Source: Azospirillum sp. B21 (GTDB taxonomy: Bacteria > Pseudomonadota > Alphaproteobacteria > Azospirillales > Azospirillaceae). From it: DNA of 64,000 nt. The stretch's first letter is position 1. Each line of letters opens with the position of its first letter. Position numbers and translations under genes: made by a program. This document shows positions 28,772-37,914 of this stretch, in pieces. The notes under the pieces are model-generated. The model had not been told where the DNA came from. It saw only the letters and a list, made by a program, of their open reading frames with translations, and made no database searches. The DNA lies in contig NZ_VTTO01000003.1 in assembly GCF_008364825.1 (NCBI RefSeq), positions 248,001-312,000 of the forward strand, in the 5' to 3' direction.

Positions 28772-28957
28772 TCAGCGCAGTTCCAGACCCGCCTGTTTGA
28801 AGGCGCGGGCGAGGGCATCGACGATGGCCGGGTCGACCTCGCCCGTTCCGTAATCGAGATTCATAACGGCGTACCACGGCACACCGGCCTTGTTCGCCAG
28901 CATCCGTGTCGACCAGCCAAGGCGCAAGCGTGCCTCTTGGCACTGCGTCCCGGTCAT
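28772..28957 (-). CDS. Mini XRE-type helix-turn-helix protein
   Basis: A 61-aa single HTH domain: ARLRLGWSTRMLANKAGV forms the first helices, and the C-terminal half (VDALARAFKQAGLEL) matches the XRE ending. Such proteins are close to the minimum size for a Cro/C1-like DNA binder. The start at 28957 follows a GGAG-like site; the frame is open upstream but not protein-like. A 17-bp near-palindrome about 85 bp upstream (29041-29057) may be its own operator. Confidence 0.65.
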   Translation of the reverse strand: MTGTQCQEARLRLGWSTRMLANKAGVPWYAVMNLDYGTGEVDPAIVDALARAFKQAGLELR

Positions 28958-29313
28958 GATGCGTCGACTCCACACGTTAGCGTTCGCCTTCCATGTCCCG
29001 GTCCCTGTCGGACAGTGGTAGCCCGGTTTGGACCGATGGTCAGCGTTAATAATGCTGTAAACGGCGAAGCTTGTCATGTGTCGGTTTGTTGCAAAGCGGA
29101 ACGCTCTGCTTTGCCGGATTGTCATGGAAGACAAGCGGCAGACGACCGGCAAGAGGTGCATAAAGTTCGCAAGGTAATCGATTTGACCTTGCTATTGTTG
29201 GGGACTTATCCGGCGTGGCGAAGCGGAGACGCTGTGCCCCCGATAGTCCAGAAGCTATATCCCCTAATTTCTCAGGGGATTGCCGGATCGCCATCCGCTG
29301 CCAAAGGTTGCGG
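28958..29313. other. Relatively AT-rich intergenic region
   Basis: 356 bp without a convincing gene, lower in GC than its surroundings. It holds a near-palindrome CAGCGTTA-A-TAATGCTG (29041-29057), a hairpin GCAAAGC/GCTTTGC (29091-29114) and a perfect 7-bp hairpin ATCCCCT/AGGGGAT (29259-29280). The last lies downstream of the RsbW-like gene but has no T-run, so it is at best a weak terminator. Confidence 0.55.
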
Positions 29314-29757
29314 TCAGCCGAAGCTTTTGGCAAGCAGGACCAGATTGCGGTCGCCCTCGCGCCGATAGCTGGCACGGTCCATCGTCTTCTTGACCAGGAA
29401 CACGCCAAGTCCGCCGACGCGGCGGTCATCCACGTCGCTGGTCAGGTCGGGCGGCGGGGCGTCGGCGAAGGGATCGAAGGCGGCGGCGTCGTCCTCCACC
29501 TCCGCCCGCAGTTCCGCGGCGTCCGCTTCCATCCGCACCCGGATCTCGTGCGGGCCGGCATCGTCGTAGCCGTAGGAGACGGTGTTGGTGATCAACTCGT
29601 CGAAGCAGAGATTGAACTTGAAGGCAAGATCGGGCGGCAGCTGGTTGCGTTCGATGAACTCGTCCACCGCTTCGGCCAGCCGTGTCAATTCGGACAGGTC
29701 GTTGCGCAGGAGCATGTCCAGGCGGTTCGTCACGGCACCGTCAATCCGCTCATCCAT
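29314..29757 (-). CDS. RsbW-like anti-sigma factor / serine kinase ATPase
   Basis: A 147-aa stand-alone HATPase_c_2 domain protein. The N box is FNLCFDELITNTVSYGY; the glycine-rich segment is RVGGLGVFLVKKTMD, as in RsbW/SpoIIAB switch kinases. Such proteins bind a sigma factor or phosphorylate a STAS antagonist. Start 29757 has GGGGGA eight bases upstream; an in-frame ATG at 29772 is possible. It lies 59 bp downstream of the T6SS kinase gene in the same orientation, so it is probably the last gene of that operon. No STAS, SpoIIE-like phosphatase or sigma gene is in the window. Confidence 0.85.
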   Translation of the reverse strand: MDERIDGAVTNRLDMLLRNDLSELTRLAEAVDEFIERNQLPPDLAFKFNLCFDELITNTVSYGYDDAGPHEIRVRMEADAAELRAEVEDDAAAFDPFADAPPPDLTSDVDDRRVGGLGVFLVKKTMDRASYRREGDRNLVLLAKSFG

Positions 29758-29816
29758 GCGCCGATCCCCCATATCCGTTGGCCCGGTTACATTTTTCCAG
29801 CATTACGGCGAGCGTG

Positions 29817-31826
29817 TCAGGCCGCCGCACCGACGACGGCCCAGCGGCGCAACGCGCTCACGGCGATCCGCTCCACCTCGCTCCAGCCCAATCCGCTCGC
29901 CATCTCGGCCAGCGCCACCAGCCGGGCGCGGGCGCCGGTGTCGCCGACCGGCGCATTGCCGAGATCGGCGGTCAGCCCGGCGACGAGGCCGTAGAGCATG
30001 GTCGACAGGCTGTGCATCAGCGGCGCGCAATCTGGAGCGGTCAGGCGGGTGGCGAACAGGTAGAGCTGGCCGACGCCGCGCAGGCGGGCGCCGAAGCTCT
30101 CGGCCGTGCCGGCGCCAGTCGCGACCTCGCCGCGCAGTTCCTCCACCGACAGGGTGGCGAAGCGGCCGGCGGCGGCGATGAATTCTGCCACCGCGTCCTG
30201 CGGCAGGCCGCCGGTCGCCTGTCCGCCGGTCTCGAACAGGCGCTGGGCCATGACGATCAGCTCCTCGATGTTGGCGAGGATGATGGCGACGCCGAACCGT
30301 GCCAGACCGTCGTTGCCGTCGGTGCAGGCGCGCAGGATCTGCGTCACCTTGCGGATGACCTGGACGGCGAACATCAGCATGGCGCTGCGGCTCTGCGCCA
30401 GCTCCGCCTCGGCTCCCAGCTCCTCCAGCGCGTGCTGCAGGATCTCCAGCCGCAGGAAGTCGAGCGAGAGCATCTGGATGTCCGGGTTGTCGCCGTCCAT
30501 CAGCACCCGGTTCAGCTCACCGGAATAGAGGAAGAAGCGGCCGGACAGGTCGAAGGCGATGCGCGCCGCGGACATCTTCGCCCGGTCGGCGGCCGGCGTT
30601 CCGGCCAGCGCGCGGTTCATCGCGGCGAACAGCCGGACCAGCGGCATCCAGTCGCGCCGCTGGCTCGCCGGGGCGGCGCGCGGAGCCGGGGTGGCCGAGA
30701 CGATCAGCTCGGCCAGCGGTTCGATCCCGGCGCCGAGCAGCACCGACTGCCAGCGCTGCGCATCGCCGCCGGATCCTGCCTGCCACTCCGCGAGCATATC
30801 GAGCAGCTCGGTCAGCTTGCGGGCGTCGATCGGCTGGCCGGGGATGGCGCGCAGGGCGGTTTCCAGCGCCGCGGCGAGGGCGTTGCGGTCGCGCACCGGA
30901 GCGGTGGCTGCCGGAACCTCGGCATTGAACAGGGTCAGTTCGGTGGCCGGAGTCGCCGCCCGCATGGTGCCGGCGACGGCCAGCGCGTGGCGCAGCGACT
31001 CGGCGAACTCCGCGGCGCTGGCATAGCGGTCGGCCGGCGCCTTCGCCAGCGCCTTCAGGATCACCGTGTCGAAGGGCGGCGGCAGCTCCGGATTGCCGTG
31101 GGAGGGCGGCGGCGGCTCGACGAACAGGATCTGCTGCATCACGGTGGCGACGGAGCCGGAGAAGGGCCGCCGCTGCGCCAGCAGGTAATAGAGCACCACC
31201 CCGGCGGAGAACAGGTCGCTGCGGGCGTCGGCTTTCTCCCCGCGCAGAACCTCCGGCGCCATGTAGGCGGGGGTGCCCAGCAGGTCGCCGGCCTGGGTCA
31301 GGTCGGATGATGAGATCTGCGCGATGCCGAAATCCGCCAGCTTCGGCGTCAGGTCGGCTTCCACCACGATGTTGGCCGGCTTGATGTCGCGGTGGATGAT
31401 GTTGCGGGCATGCGCGAAGGCCAGCGCGTCCAGCACCGCCGCCATCAGCTCGCCGCCCTGCTGCACCGACAGCGGCGTGTCGGCCTCCAGGTAGTGCTTC
31501 AGCTCCTTGCCCTGGATCAGTTCCATGGCGAGGTAGGGCGCGCCGCCATGGGCGGCGTCCAGCATGCCGTAGTCATGCACCCGCACGATGTTGCGGTGGT
31601 CGAGCTTCAGCCCGATCTCCGCCTCCCGCCCGAAGCGGGCGAGCACGGCATTGCGCTCCGCCGCCGCCAGCAATTCGCCGCGCAGCAGCTTCAATGCCAC
31701 CGGCTGCCCGGTCCGCCCATCGGTCGCGCGGTAGACCACGCTCATGGCGCCCTGGCCCAGCACGCCCTCGACCCGGTAGGGGCCGATGGGACTGGGAAGC
31801 ACGCCGCCTACAGAGCCGTCGGGCAT
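29817..31826 (-). CDS. ppkA: T6SS-associated Ser/Thr protein kinase (PpkA/ImpN-like)
   Basis: A 669-aa kinase. The eukaryotic-type catalytic domain (about 15-280) is complete: glycine loop GQGAMSVV (from G24), K46 in VALKLL, HRD at 145-147 (IIHRDIKPAN), DFG at 165-167, APE in YMAPEVL. The remaining 390 residues are helical, with no TM segment or recognised domain; many PpkA proteins are membrane-anchored, so this one differs. It overlaps the tssM 3' end by 19 bp. In other T6SSs PpkA phosphorylates the Fha protein to trigger assembly; Fha is encoded at 57993. No PppA phosphatase was found nearby. Confidence 0.9.
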   Translation of the reverse strand: MPDGSVGGVLPSPIGPYRVEGVLGQGAMSVVYRATDGRTGQPVALKLLRGELLAAAERNAVLARFGREAEIGLKLDHRNIVRVHDYGMLDAAHGGAPYLAMELIQGKELKHYLEADTPLSVQQGGELMAAVLDALAFAHARNIIHRDIKPANIVVEADLTPKLADFGIAQISSSDLTQAGDLLGTPAYMAPEVLRGEKADARSDLFSAGVVLYYLLAQRRPFSGSVATVMQQILFVEPPPPSHGNPELPPPFDTVILKALAKAPADRYASAAEFAESLRHALAVAGTMRAATPATELTLFNAEVPAATAPVRDRNALAAALETALRAIPGQPIDARKLTELLDMLAEWQAGSGGDAQRWQSVLLGAGIEPLAELIVSATPAPRAAPASQRRDWMPLVRLFAAMNRALAGTPAADRAKMSAARIAFDLSGRFFLYSGELNRVLMDGDNPDIQMLSLDFLRLEILQHALEELGAEAELAQSRSAMLMFAVQVIRKVTQILRACTDGNDGLARFGVAIILANIEELIVMAQRLFETGGQATGGLPQDAVAEFIAAAGRFATLSVEELRGEVATGAGTAESFGARLRGVGQLYLFATRLTAPDCAPLMHSLSTMLYGLVAGLTADLGNAPVGDTGARARLVALAEMASGLGWSEVERIAVSALRRWAVVGAAA

Positions 31827-34800
31827 CGGAAACTCTCCAGCAGGTTCTTGCCGAAGGGGTTGTTCACGCTGTCGGCCCGCAGGGCGAAGACCGCCTTGCG
31901 GGTGCCCACCGTCACCGCGAAGGTGAAGCGGTCGGGCTGCGGCGTGGACTCCAGCTTGCCGTCGGCGAGGAAATGGAACAAAGCCCAGGGGCCCTGGCGC
32001 GAGATGCCGGCCGGCTCGCCCGGCAGCGGCGGGCCGAAGCCGAGGCGCACGCTGCTGGTGCCCTCCGCCCCCGGCCACTTCATCACCTGCGGGCGGGGCG
32101 GGCCGTGCTGGTAGATCAGCGTCTGGCCGTCGACGTCCAGCGCAACCTGGGTCGCCTTGGCATCCAGTTCGACCGGGGTGATCTCGAACATCACCTTGGC
32201 GGTGGCGGCGCCGGCCGGGAACAGGCTGTCGCGGATGCGAGCCGCGCGCTCGAACTGGTCGAGCACCGCGGGCGGAATGCCGAGATCGACCTGATCGACC
32301 TTCTGCCACGCCCAGGGGCTGACCGTCATGTCGACGAAGGGGCGGAGGTTGGTGTTGAAGAACTGGTCGATCATGCCGCCCGGCGCGAACAGCTTGGCGA
32401 AATCCGCCGCCGTCACGTCCACCTGGCTGTTCGGCACCATGGGGAAGCGGTTGTCCAGCGCCGCCCGGCAGAAGGGCAGGACGGTGGATTGCCACGCCTT
32501 GTTGATCTGCGACCGCGCACCCCCGGCGCTGACGGTCGCCGCACTCTGCGCCACGGTGGCGACCATGCCGCCGACCGGGTCGGGCAGGTCGCGGGCGAGA
32601 TTGCGCAACTGCGCCGCCACCGCCCCCTTGTCCGCACCGCCGGCCAGCCCGGCCAGGAGAGCGCCGTTCTGGTCGGGAGCATTCGCCGCGCGGGCGATCT
32701 GCTGGTACAGCTCGCCCAGAAGCTTCAGCGAGTCGTCCAGCTTGGGCGGCGCCCCGCCTTCGCCCTGCACGAGGTCGCGCAGAGCCTTGAAGTGGTCGTT
32801 GATCGGCTGGCCCGGTGGCGGGCCCGCCGGCTGCAGCGAGACGCCGGCCAGCCGCGCCAGATAGGCGGCGTTGGTGCCGGTGGACTCCACCGCCTTCTCG
32901 CCCGCCTGGGCCTGCTGGGCAATCCCGGCCAGCGGACCGCCGGCAACCGGACCCTTGCCGTCGGCGGGTTTGTCATTCGGGCCGGGAGCCAGCGTCGTCT
33001 CGCGCACCATGGCGGTCAGCCACAGCTTCAGCGGCGATTGCGGGCCGGACAGCGTGTTCAGCACGTCGGCGGCCTGGTTCAGGCTGCGCAGCGGCACGAT
33101 CACCACGTCGCCCAGCAGCTCGTCCCACTGGCGGGCGTAGCGGTCGAGATAGACGGAGAGGATGCCCTGTTCCAGCCGCTGCGCGCTGGCGACCGCCTGC
33201 GGACCGCTGCTCGGCTGGCCCAGCACCCAGTTCTCGTCCACCAGCGCCTTGGCGACCTTGGGCAGCGCCGGCAGCACCGCCTTGTGGAAGCCGTCATAGC
33301 TGTAGAGGCCGGGCACCCCTTCCGACAAAGGCTTGCCCGACGGGCGGATCAGCACCCGGCCAGCCAGCGGACCGGCATGGTCGACCAGCCGCCAGTCGGC
33401 CAGCGCCTGGATCTCCGGTCGGTCGCGCAGGATGGCGAAGCCGCGTTCGGCCAGCGGATAGCGCGTCAGACTCTGGCGCGCCTCCTCCACCAACGCCTCG
33501 TCCGGCTCCATGGATGAGAGGGGCGCGGCCAGCATGGTGTCGAGATGGACGCGCAGGTCGCGCCGCACGCCGTCATAGGCCGGGCCGGGCAGCGAGGCCA
33601 TCCAGTCGAGCGCCATCCAGTCCGACACCAGCGCCTTGTCCAGCGGCCCCTTGCCGGCCAGCATCAGATAGACCTTCAGCGCCTGGAACAGATATTCGGG
33701 CCGGCCGCGCTCGCGGCGCAGCTGTTCCTCCACCCGCAGGAAGACGCGCGGCAGCAGGATCGTGCGCAGCGCGCGATCATAGACGGTCTCGCTCTGCCGG
33801 CCCAGTCGGTCGCCTTGGTAGAGACCGCCGGTCATCTCCAGCGGCGCCGGATCGGTCCAGCCGGCGGGAATGGCGCGCAGCGTGTTCAGCGGGGGCACGA
33901 TGGTGATGAAATCGGTGTCGTCGACCTTGGTCAGCGACCGCGGTGCGGTGGCGAGCGGCGCCAGTTCGGCCTGCGCCTTGCCGGCGGCGGCATCGACCCC
34001 GGCGACCAGCGCGGCGTTGCCGGTGAAGCTGTTGGCCCAGAAGGCGGCGAGTCCCAGCCCGGCCAGCAGCATCGCCACCATCGCCCCGCCGCGCAGCAGG
34101 CGCCGCCGCCGCTCCAGCCCGGAATTGGTGCCGACCAGCCCGGCCTCGGCGAAGACCACCTCGCGCAGGGTGCGGGTCAGGAAGAAGCTGCGCCCGCCGC
34201 TGGCCGCCGGCAGGACCGGCCGGTCGAGCCCGAAGGACCCCGCAACCATTTCCGACAAACGGTCGACCGGCGCGCCGTCCTGGGTGCCGCTGGTCAGGTA
34301 GACGCCGCGCAGCAGCGCCCGTTCCTCGTAGCGGTTGGGCTCGAAGATCACCATCAGCAGGTCGGTGATGGCCGGCTTGAGCGCGGCGATCTGCGCCGGG
34401 AACAGGGTGTCGAGCGAGCGGCGCTGGATGTCGGATTCGCCATGCACGCGGTCGAGCACCCGGCGGGCGATGCGCCCGGTCATCGCGTCGAACTCCGTGC
34501 CGAAGCGGTAGACCGGGGCGTCGTCGCCGCTCTTGCCGTCGTCCAGCGGGAAGGTGACGCCCCAGACCTGTTCGCGCTCCTCCCGGCTGAGATCGTCGAA
34601 GAACTCGGCGAAGCCGGCGATCAGGTCGGCCTTGGTCAGCAGCACATAGACCGGCACGCGCGACCCGACCTGTCCGCGCAGCTCCTTCAGCCGCAGCTTC
34701 AGCTGTTCGGCATGGCCCTTGCGCTCGGGCTCGCTCCACACCGCGAGGTCGGCGAGGCTGACGGCCAGCAGGATGCCGTTGACCGGCTGGCGCGGACGGT

Positions 34801-35449
34801 GGCGCTTCAGCAGGGCGATGAAGTTCTTCCACACCTTGCCGTCGATGGCGGGCTGGCTGTCCTGGGTGATGTAGCGGCCGGCGGTGTCGATCAGCACCGC
34901 CTCGTCGGTGAACCACCAGTCGCAGTTGCGGGTGCCGCCGACGTCACGCAGCGCCGCCCGGCCCATCTCGGCGGCGAGCGGGAAGCGCAGGCCGGAATTG
35001 GCCAGCGCCGTCGTCTTGCCGGCCCCAGGCGCGCCGATCAGCAGATACCAGGGAAGCTGGTAGAGGTAGCGCTGCCCCCAGGTGCCGCCGAAGCGCGCCT
35101 TGCGCAGCTGGTCCAGCGCCTCGCGCAGGCGGCCGCGCAGCAGGTCGGTCTCCTGGCCGACGGCTTCCGAATCCGGATCGCCCTTGGCGGCCGGCGTCGC
35201 CTTGGCGAGAGCCTGCACCATGCGGTCGTTGGCGCTGCGGTGGCGGTAGAGCGACCATTGCATCGCCAGCGCCCAGACCAGCAGGATGCCGAACGCCACT
35301 GCCAGCCGGATGGTCGCGTCCTCCAGCGGGAAGGCGCCCGACACGGAGACGAGCGGCCCCAGGAACCAGACGATGGCGCCCAGGCACAGCGCCGCGACCA
35401 GCGTCAGGAACCAGCGGGAAGTTAAGGCGGACAGGATCGTTTTCAGCAT
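31808..35449 (-). CDS. tssM: T6SS membrane complex subunit TssM (IcmF/ImpL)
   Basis: A 1213-aa inner-membrane protein that spans the periplasm and joins TssL to TssJ. TM helices lie near 12-32 and 46-66, followed by a cytoplasmic NTPase-like domain with Walker A GAPGAGKT at 139-146. A third TM lies near 450-470, then a long periplasmic region. All are standard for the IcmF family. The gene follows tssL with a 3-bp gap and overlaps ppkA. Confidence 0.97.
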   Translation of the reverse strand: MLKTILSALTSRWFLTLVAALCLGAIVWFLGPLVSVSGAFPLEDATIRLAVAFGILLVWALAMQWSLYRHRSANDRMVQALAKATPAAKGDPDSEAVGQETDLLRGRLREALDQLRKARFGGTWGQRYLYQLPWYLLIGAPGAGKTTALANSGLRFPLAAEMGRAALRDVGGTRNCDWWFTDEAVLIDTAGRYITQDSQPAIDGKVWKNFIALLKRHRPRQPVNGILLAVSLADLAVWSEPERKGHAEQLKLRLKELRGQVGSRVPVYVLLTKADLIAGFAEFFDDLSREEREQVWGVTFPLDDGKSGDDAPVYRFGTEFDAMTGRIARRVLDRVHGESDIQRRSLDTLFPAQIAALKPAITDLLMVIFEPNRYEERALLRGVYLTSGTQDGAPVDRLSEMVAGSFGLDRPVLPAASGGRSFFLTRTLREVVFAEAGLVGTNSGLERRRRLLRGGAMVAMLLAGLGLAAFWANSFTGNAALVAGVDAAAGKAQAELAPLATAPRSLTKVDDTDFITIVPPLNTLRAIPAGWTDPAPLEMTGGLYQGDRLGRQSETVYDRALRTILLPRVFLRVEEQLRRERGRPEYLFQALKVYLMLAGKGPLDKALVSDWMALDWMASLPGPAYDGVRRDLRVHLDTMLAAPLSSMEPDEALVEEARQSLTRYPLAERGFAILRDRPEIQALADWRLVDHAGPLAGRVLIRPSGKPLSEGVPGLYSYDGFHKAVLPALPKVAKALVDENWVLGQPSSGPQAVASAQRLEQGILSVYLDRYARQWDELLGDVVIVPLRSLNQAADVLNTLSGPQSPLKLWLTAMVRETTLAPGPNDKPADGKGPVAGGPLAGIAQQAQAGEKAVESTGTNAAYLARLAGVSLQPAGPPPGQPINDHFKALRDLVQGEGGAPPKLDDSLKLLGELYQQIARAANAPDQNGALLAGLAGGADKGAVAAQLRNLARDLPDPVGGMVATVAQSAATVSAGGARSQINKAWQSTVLPFCRAALDNRFPMVPNSQVDVTAADFAKLFAPGGMIDQFFNTNLRPFVDMTVSPWAWQKVDQVDLGIPPAVLDQFERAARIRDSLFPAGAATAKVMFEITPVELDAKATQVALDVDGQTLIYQHGPPRPQVMKWPGAEGTSSVRLGFGPPLPGEPAGISRQGPWALFHFLADGKLESTPQPDRFTFAVTVGTRKAVFALRADSVNNPFGKNLLESFRCPTAL

Positions 35450-35452
35450 CGG

Positions 35453-36973
35453 TCAGGGCGCCAGCACGATGTCGACGCGCCGGTTGGCCTGCCGGCCCTC
35501 CGCCGTCGTGTTGGGGGCGATCGGGTCGGTGTCGCCGCGCCCTTCGGCGCTCAAACGGTTGGCGGCGTCGCCTGCCAGGATTTCCGTCATCAGCTGTTGC
35601 ACCCGGAAGGCCCGCGCCTCCGACAATTCCTGGTTGGAGGGGTAGCGCAGCGAGCGGATGGCGACGTTGTCGGTGTTGCCGATCACGGAGATGCGGCCCG
35701 GCTCCTTGCGCATCGCCTCGGCGACACGCCGGAACACCTCGACATAGCGGGGCTCGATCCGGTCGCTGCCCGAAGCGAAGACGTTCAGGCGGGTGCGGAC
35801 CAGCACGCGGCCGTCGGTGCCGCCGCTGACCTCGACCAGCCCGGCCCTGATGTCGGCGGCGAGCGCCAGGGCGACGCGCTCCGCCACGGTCTGGCGGGGC
35901 GGCGGGGTGGGAAGGGTGACCGGCGGCGCGATGCGGGCGATCTGAACCGGCTGGTCGGGGATCACCGCGGCCAGCCGGCGATAGGCGGCATCGGACTGGT
36001 CGGCCAGCGCGAAGACGAACCAGGCATAGAGGGCGGCCAGCAGCGCCGCGATCATGACGGCGGGCAGCCACAGCGGCACCGTCGCCGCCAGCGGCCGGAA
36101 GCCGTCGGCCTGTCCGCGCCAGTGGGGCGACAGGTCGCGTTCGGCCTCGCCGCGCTGCTTGCGGATGACGCGGTAGAGCCGGTCGCGCAGCTTCGCCAGT
36201 TCGCTGTAGCCGCGTTGCGAGACCCGGAACTTGCCCTCGAACCCCAGCGACAGGCAGAGGTAGAACAGCTCCAGCTCCATCAGGTGGCGGTCCGGCACCT
36301 CCGCCATCTGGTCGAGCAGGTCGAAGAAGCGTTCGCCGCCCCAGGTCTCCTTCTGGATGGTGGAGACGAGGCTCTTGTGCGCCCACAGGCTCTGGCTGCC
36401 CCAGGGGGTCGCCAGCACCACGTCGTCCACCGTCGCGCACAGCGCGTAGCCGGCATTGCGGATCTGGGTGGCGGACAGTCCGGCGCGGACGGTCGCCGCC
36501 TCGAACCGCTGCATCTCGGCGATGACGCGCTCGCGCAGGGACTCCACGTCGCGGTGCTGCGTCAGGTCGCGCACCCGCACCACCATCGCCAGGATGGGGG
36601 CGGCGGCGGTGACCAGCGGGTTGTCGCTGACCGCCGTCAACGCCGTCAGCGCCGCATCGTCGAGCGGGCGGAAGCCGGGCGAGAGCGGCGCCGACATCGC
36701 GGGGGCGGGTGCCGGGGCTTGCGGGGCGGCCGGCTTCGGGGTGGTGAAGGCGGCGGGCGAGAAGGCGGACGGGGCGGAGAAGGGCTGCGCGCTCTGGCCG
36801 AAGGCCGGCGGCACCAGCCCGGCCGACCCGCCGGAGAAGGGCGGCGGTGCGGCCGGCGCGGGAGTGGCGGCCGGCGCGGACGGACGCTGGAACGCCATCG
36901 GCTGCATCACCGTGGCGTCGATGTCGTCCGGCTCGTCGAACGGGTTCTTGTCGGGCGGCGGCCGGACGCTCAT
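35453..36973 (-). CDS. tssL: T6SS subunit TssL with C-terminal OmpA-like peptidoglycan-binding domain
   Basis: A 506-aa protein. It begins with a Pro/Ala-rich, probably disordered N-terminus of about 100 residues. A cytoplasmic DotU domain follows (about 110-290, with ELELFYLCLSLGFEGKFR), then one TM helix near 300-323. The periplasmic OmpA/MotB domain (about 385-505) has GNTDNVAIRS and NRRVDIVL. This is the extended TssL form that anchors the complex to peptidoglycan directly. The start overlaps the tssJ stop by 4 bp. Confidence 0.96.
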   Translation of the reverse strand: MSVRPPPDKNPFDEPDDIDATVMQPMAFQRPSAPAATPAPAAPPPFSGGSAGLVPPAFGQSAQPFSAPSAFSPAAFTTPKPAAPQAPAPAPAMSAPLSPGFRPLDDAALTALTAVSDNPLVTAAAPILAMVVRVRDLTQHRDVESLRERVIAEMQRFEAATVRAGLSATQIRNAGYALCATVDDVVLATPWGSQSLWAHKSLVSTIQKETWGGERFFDLLDQMAEVPDRHLMELELFYLCLSLGFEGKFRVSQRGYSELAKLRDRLYRVIRKQRGEAERDLSPHWRGQADGFRPLAATVPLWLPAVMIAALLAALYAWFVFALADQSDAAYRRLAAVIPDQPVQIARIAPPVTLPTPPPRQTVAERVALALAADIRAGLVEVSGGTDGRVLVRTRLNVFASGSDRIEPRYVEVFRRVAEAMRKEPGRISVIGNTDNVAIRSLRYPSNQELSEARAFRVQQLMTEILAGDAANRLSAEGRGDTDPIAPNTTAEGRQANRRVDIVLAP

Positions 36974-37671
36974 GACGCCCCCTTCAGGATCAGGTTGTGC
37001 GTCGCCGCGGGCGGTCCGTCGGCGGCCGGCTTCGGCGCGGGTTCCGGCTTTTCGGTGGCGGGCTTGTCGGTGCTCGGCTTGTCGCCGGCCGGCTTCTCGG
37101 CATCGGGTTTGGCGCTATCCTCCTTGGCAGCGTCCGATTTGTCGGCCGGCGTGTCGCTGCCGTCCGCCGCGCCGTCGCCGGGGACGAGCGTGATGGTGCT
37201 GCCCGTGGCGGTCAGAACGTAATTATTCGCCTTGTTCGGCTGGATCGGCTGCATGGCGCGCCAGCCCGCTTCTTCGTAGGCGCGGAAGGCGGCGGCGACG
37301 GCCAGCGTCTTCACGTCCGGCTTGGGCTGGACGGTCACGGTCTGCCGGCTGTCGGGCGGCACAGCCAGTTCCTGCCGGTCGAGCAGGGTGGGGCCGAGCG
37401 TTGCCTTGTCCTGGTCGATGACCTGGAAGAAATCGGCGTTGGCAAAGGCGTCGCTTGGGCCAAGCTGGTAGAGCCGCAGCATCACCGGCGACGGCCGTCC
37501 ATTGGGATCGGGGTTCAGCGCCTTTGCCCCCACGACCGTCAATTGGATCGTGGTTGGCGGCGGGGGAGGCGGTGGAGCGGAGGAGCAGGCGGCAAGCGCC
37601 GGCACTGCGGCCAGGACGGCAGCGGACCAAATCGTCTTCCGGATCCGCATCCAGCCAGCAATCCTCAGCAT
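36970..37671 (-). CDS. tssJ: T6SS outer-membrane lipoprotein TssJ (SciN/VasD)
   Basis: A 233-aa lipoprotein with lipobox LAAC (Cys29) and the SciN/VasD fold in residues about 45-170 (PVMLRLYQL, FFQVIDQDKATLG, WRAMQPIQPNKANNYVL). It anchors TssM at the outer membrane. A Lys/Pro/Asp-rich repetitive tail of about 50 residues (repeats of the form DKPxTxKP) is unusual and probably unstructured. The start is 37671 (AAAGG site) or 37650, which would give a shorter, more classical signal peptide. It heads the tssJ-tssL-tssM-ppkA block and is divergent from the Sel1 gene. Confidence 0.92.
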   Translation of the reverse strand: MLRIAGWMRIRKTIWSAAVLAAVPALAACSSAPPPPPPPTTIQLTVVGAKALNPDPNGRPSPVMLRLYQLGPSDAFANADFFQVIDQDKATLGPTLLDRQELAVPPDSRQTVTVQPKPDVKTLAVAAAFRAYEEAGWRAMQPIQPNKANNYVLTATGSTITLVPGDGAADGSDTPADKSDAAKEDSAKPDAEKPAGDKPSTDKPATEKPEPAPKPAADGPPAATHNLILKGAS

Positions 37672-37914
37672 CACCACACCTTTCCCCTTATACGAACGGG
37701 TATAGCAGGGCACGAATGGATGGTCATCCTTAACCAAAGGCGCCTGCGTGACAATTCCTCGACCGCCGGCTGGGGAGGTTGAACGTCGCGCGCCGGGGGG
37801 ACAGACTCGGGCGCAGGGGCTGTTCCGCAACTGTGCGGCGAATGGAATGAAACCCGTTCGCGCGCTGTTCGTGGGGCGAGAGCTCGGGGGACAATTGTCG
37901 AAGGTGCCAGCGCC

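Noticed and set aside
29259..29280. Hairpin after the RsbW-like gene as a terminator
   Set aside because: The stem is perfect but no T-run follows on the minus strand, so it is listed only as a hairpin.
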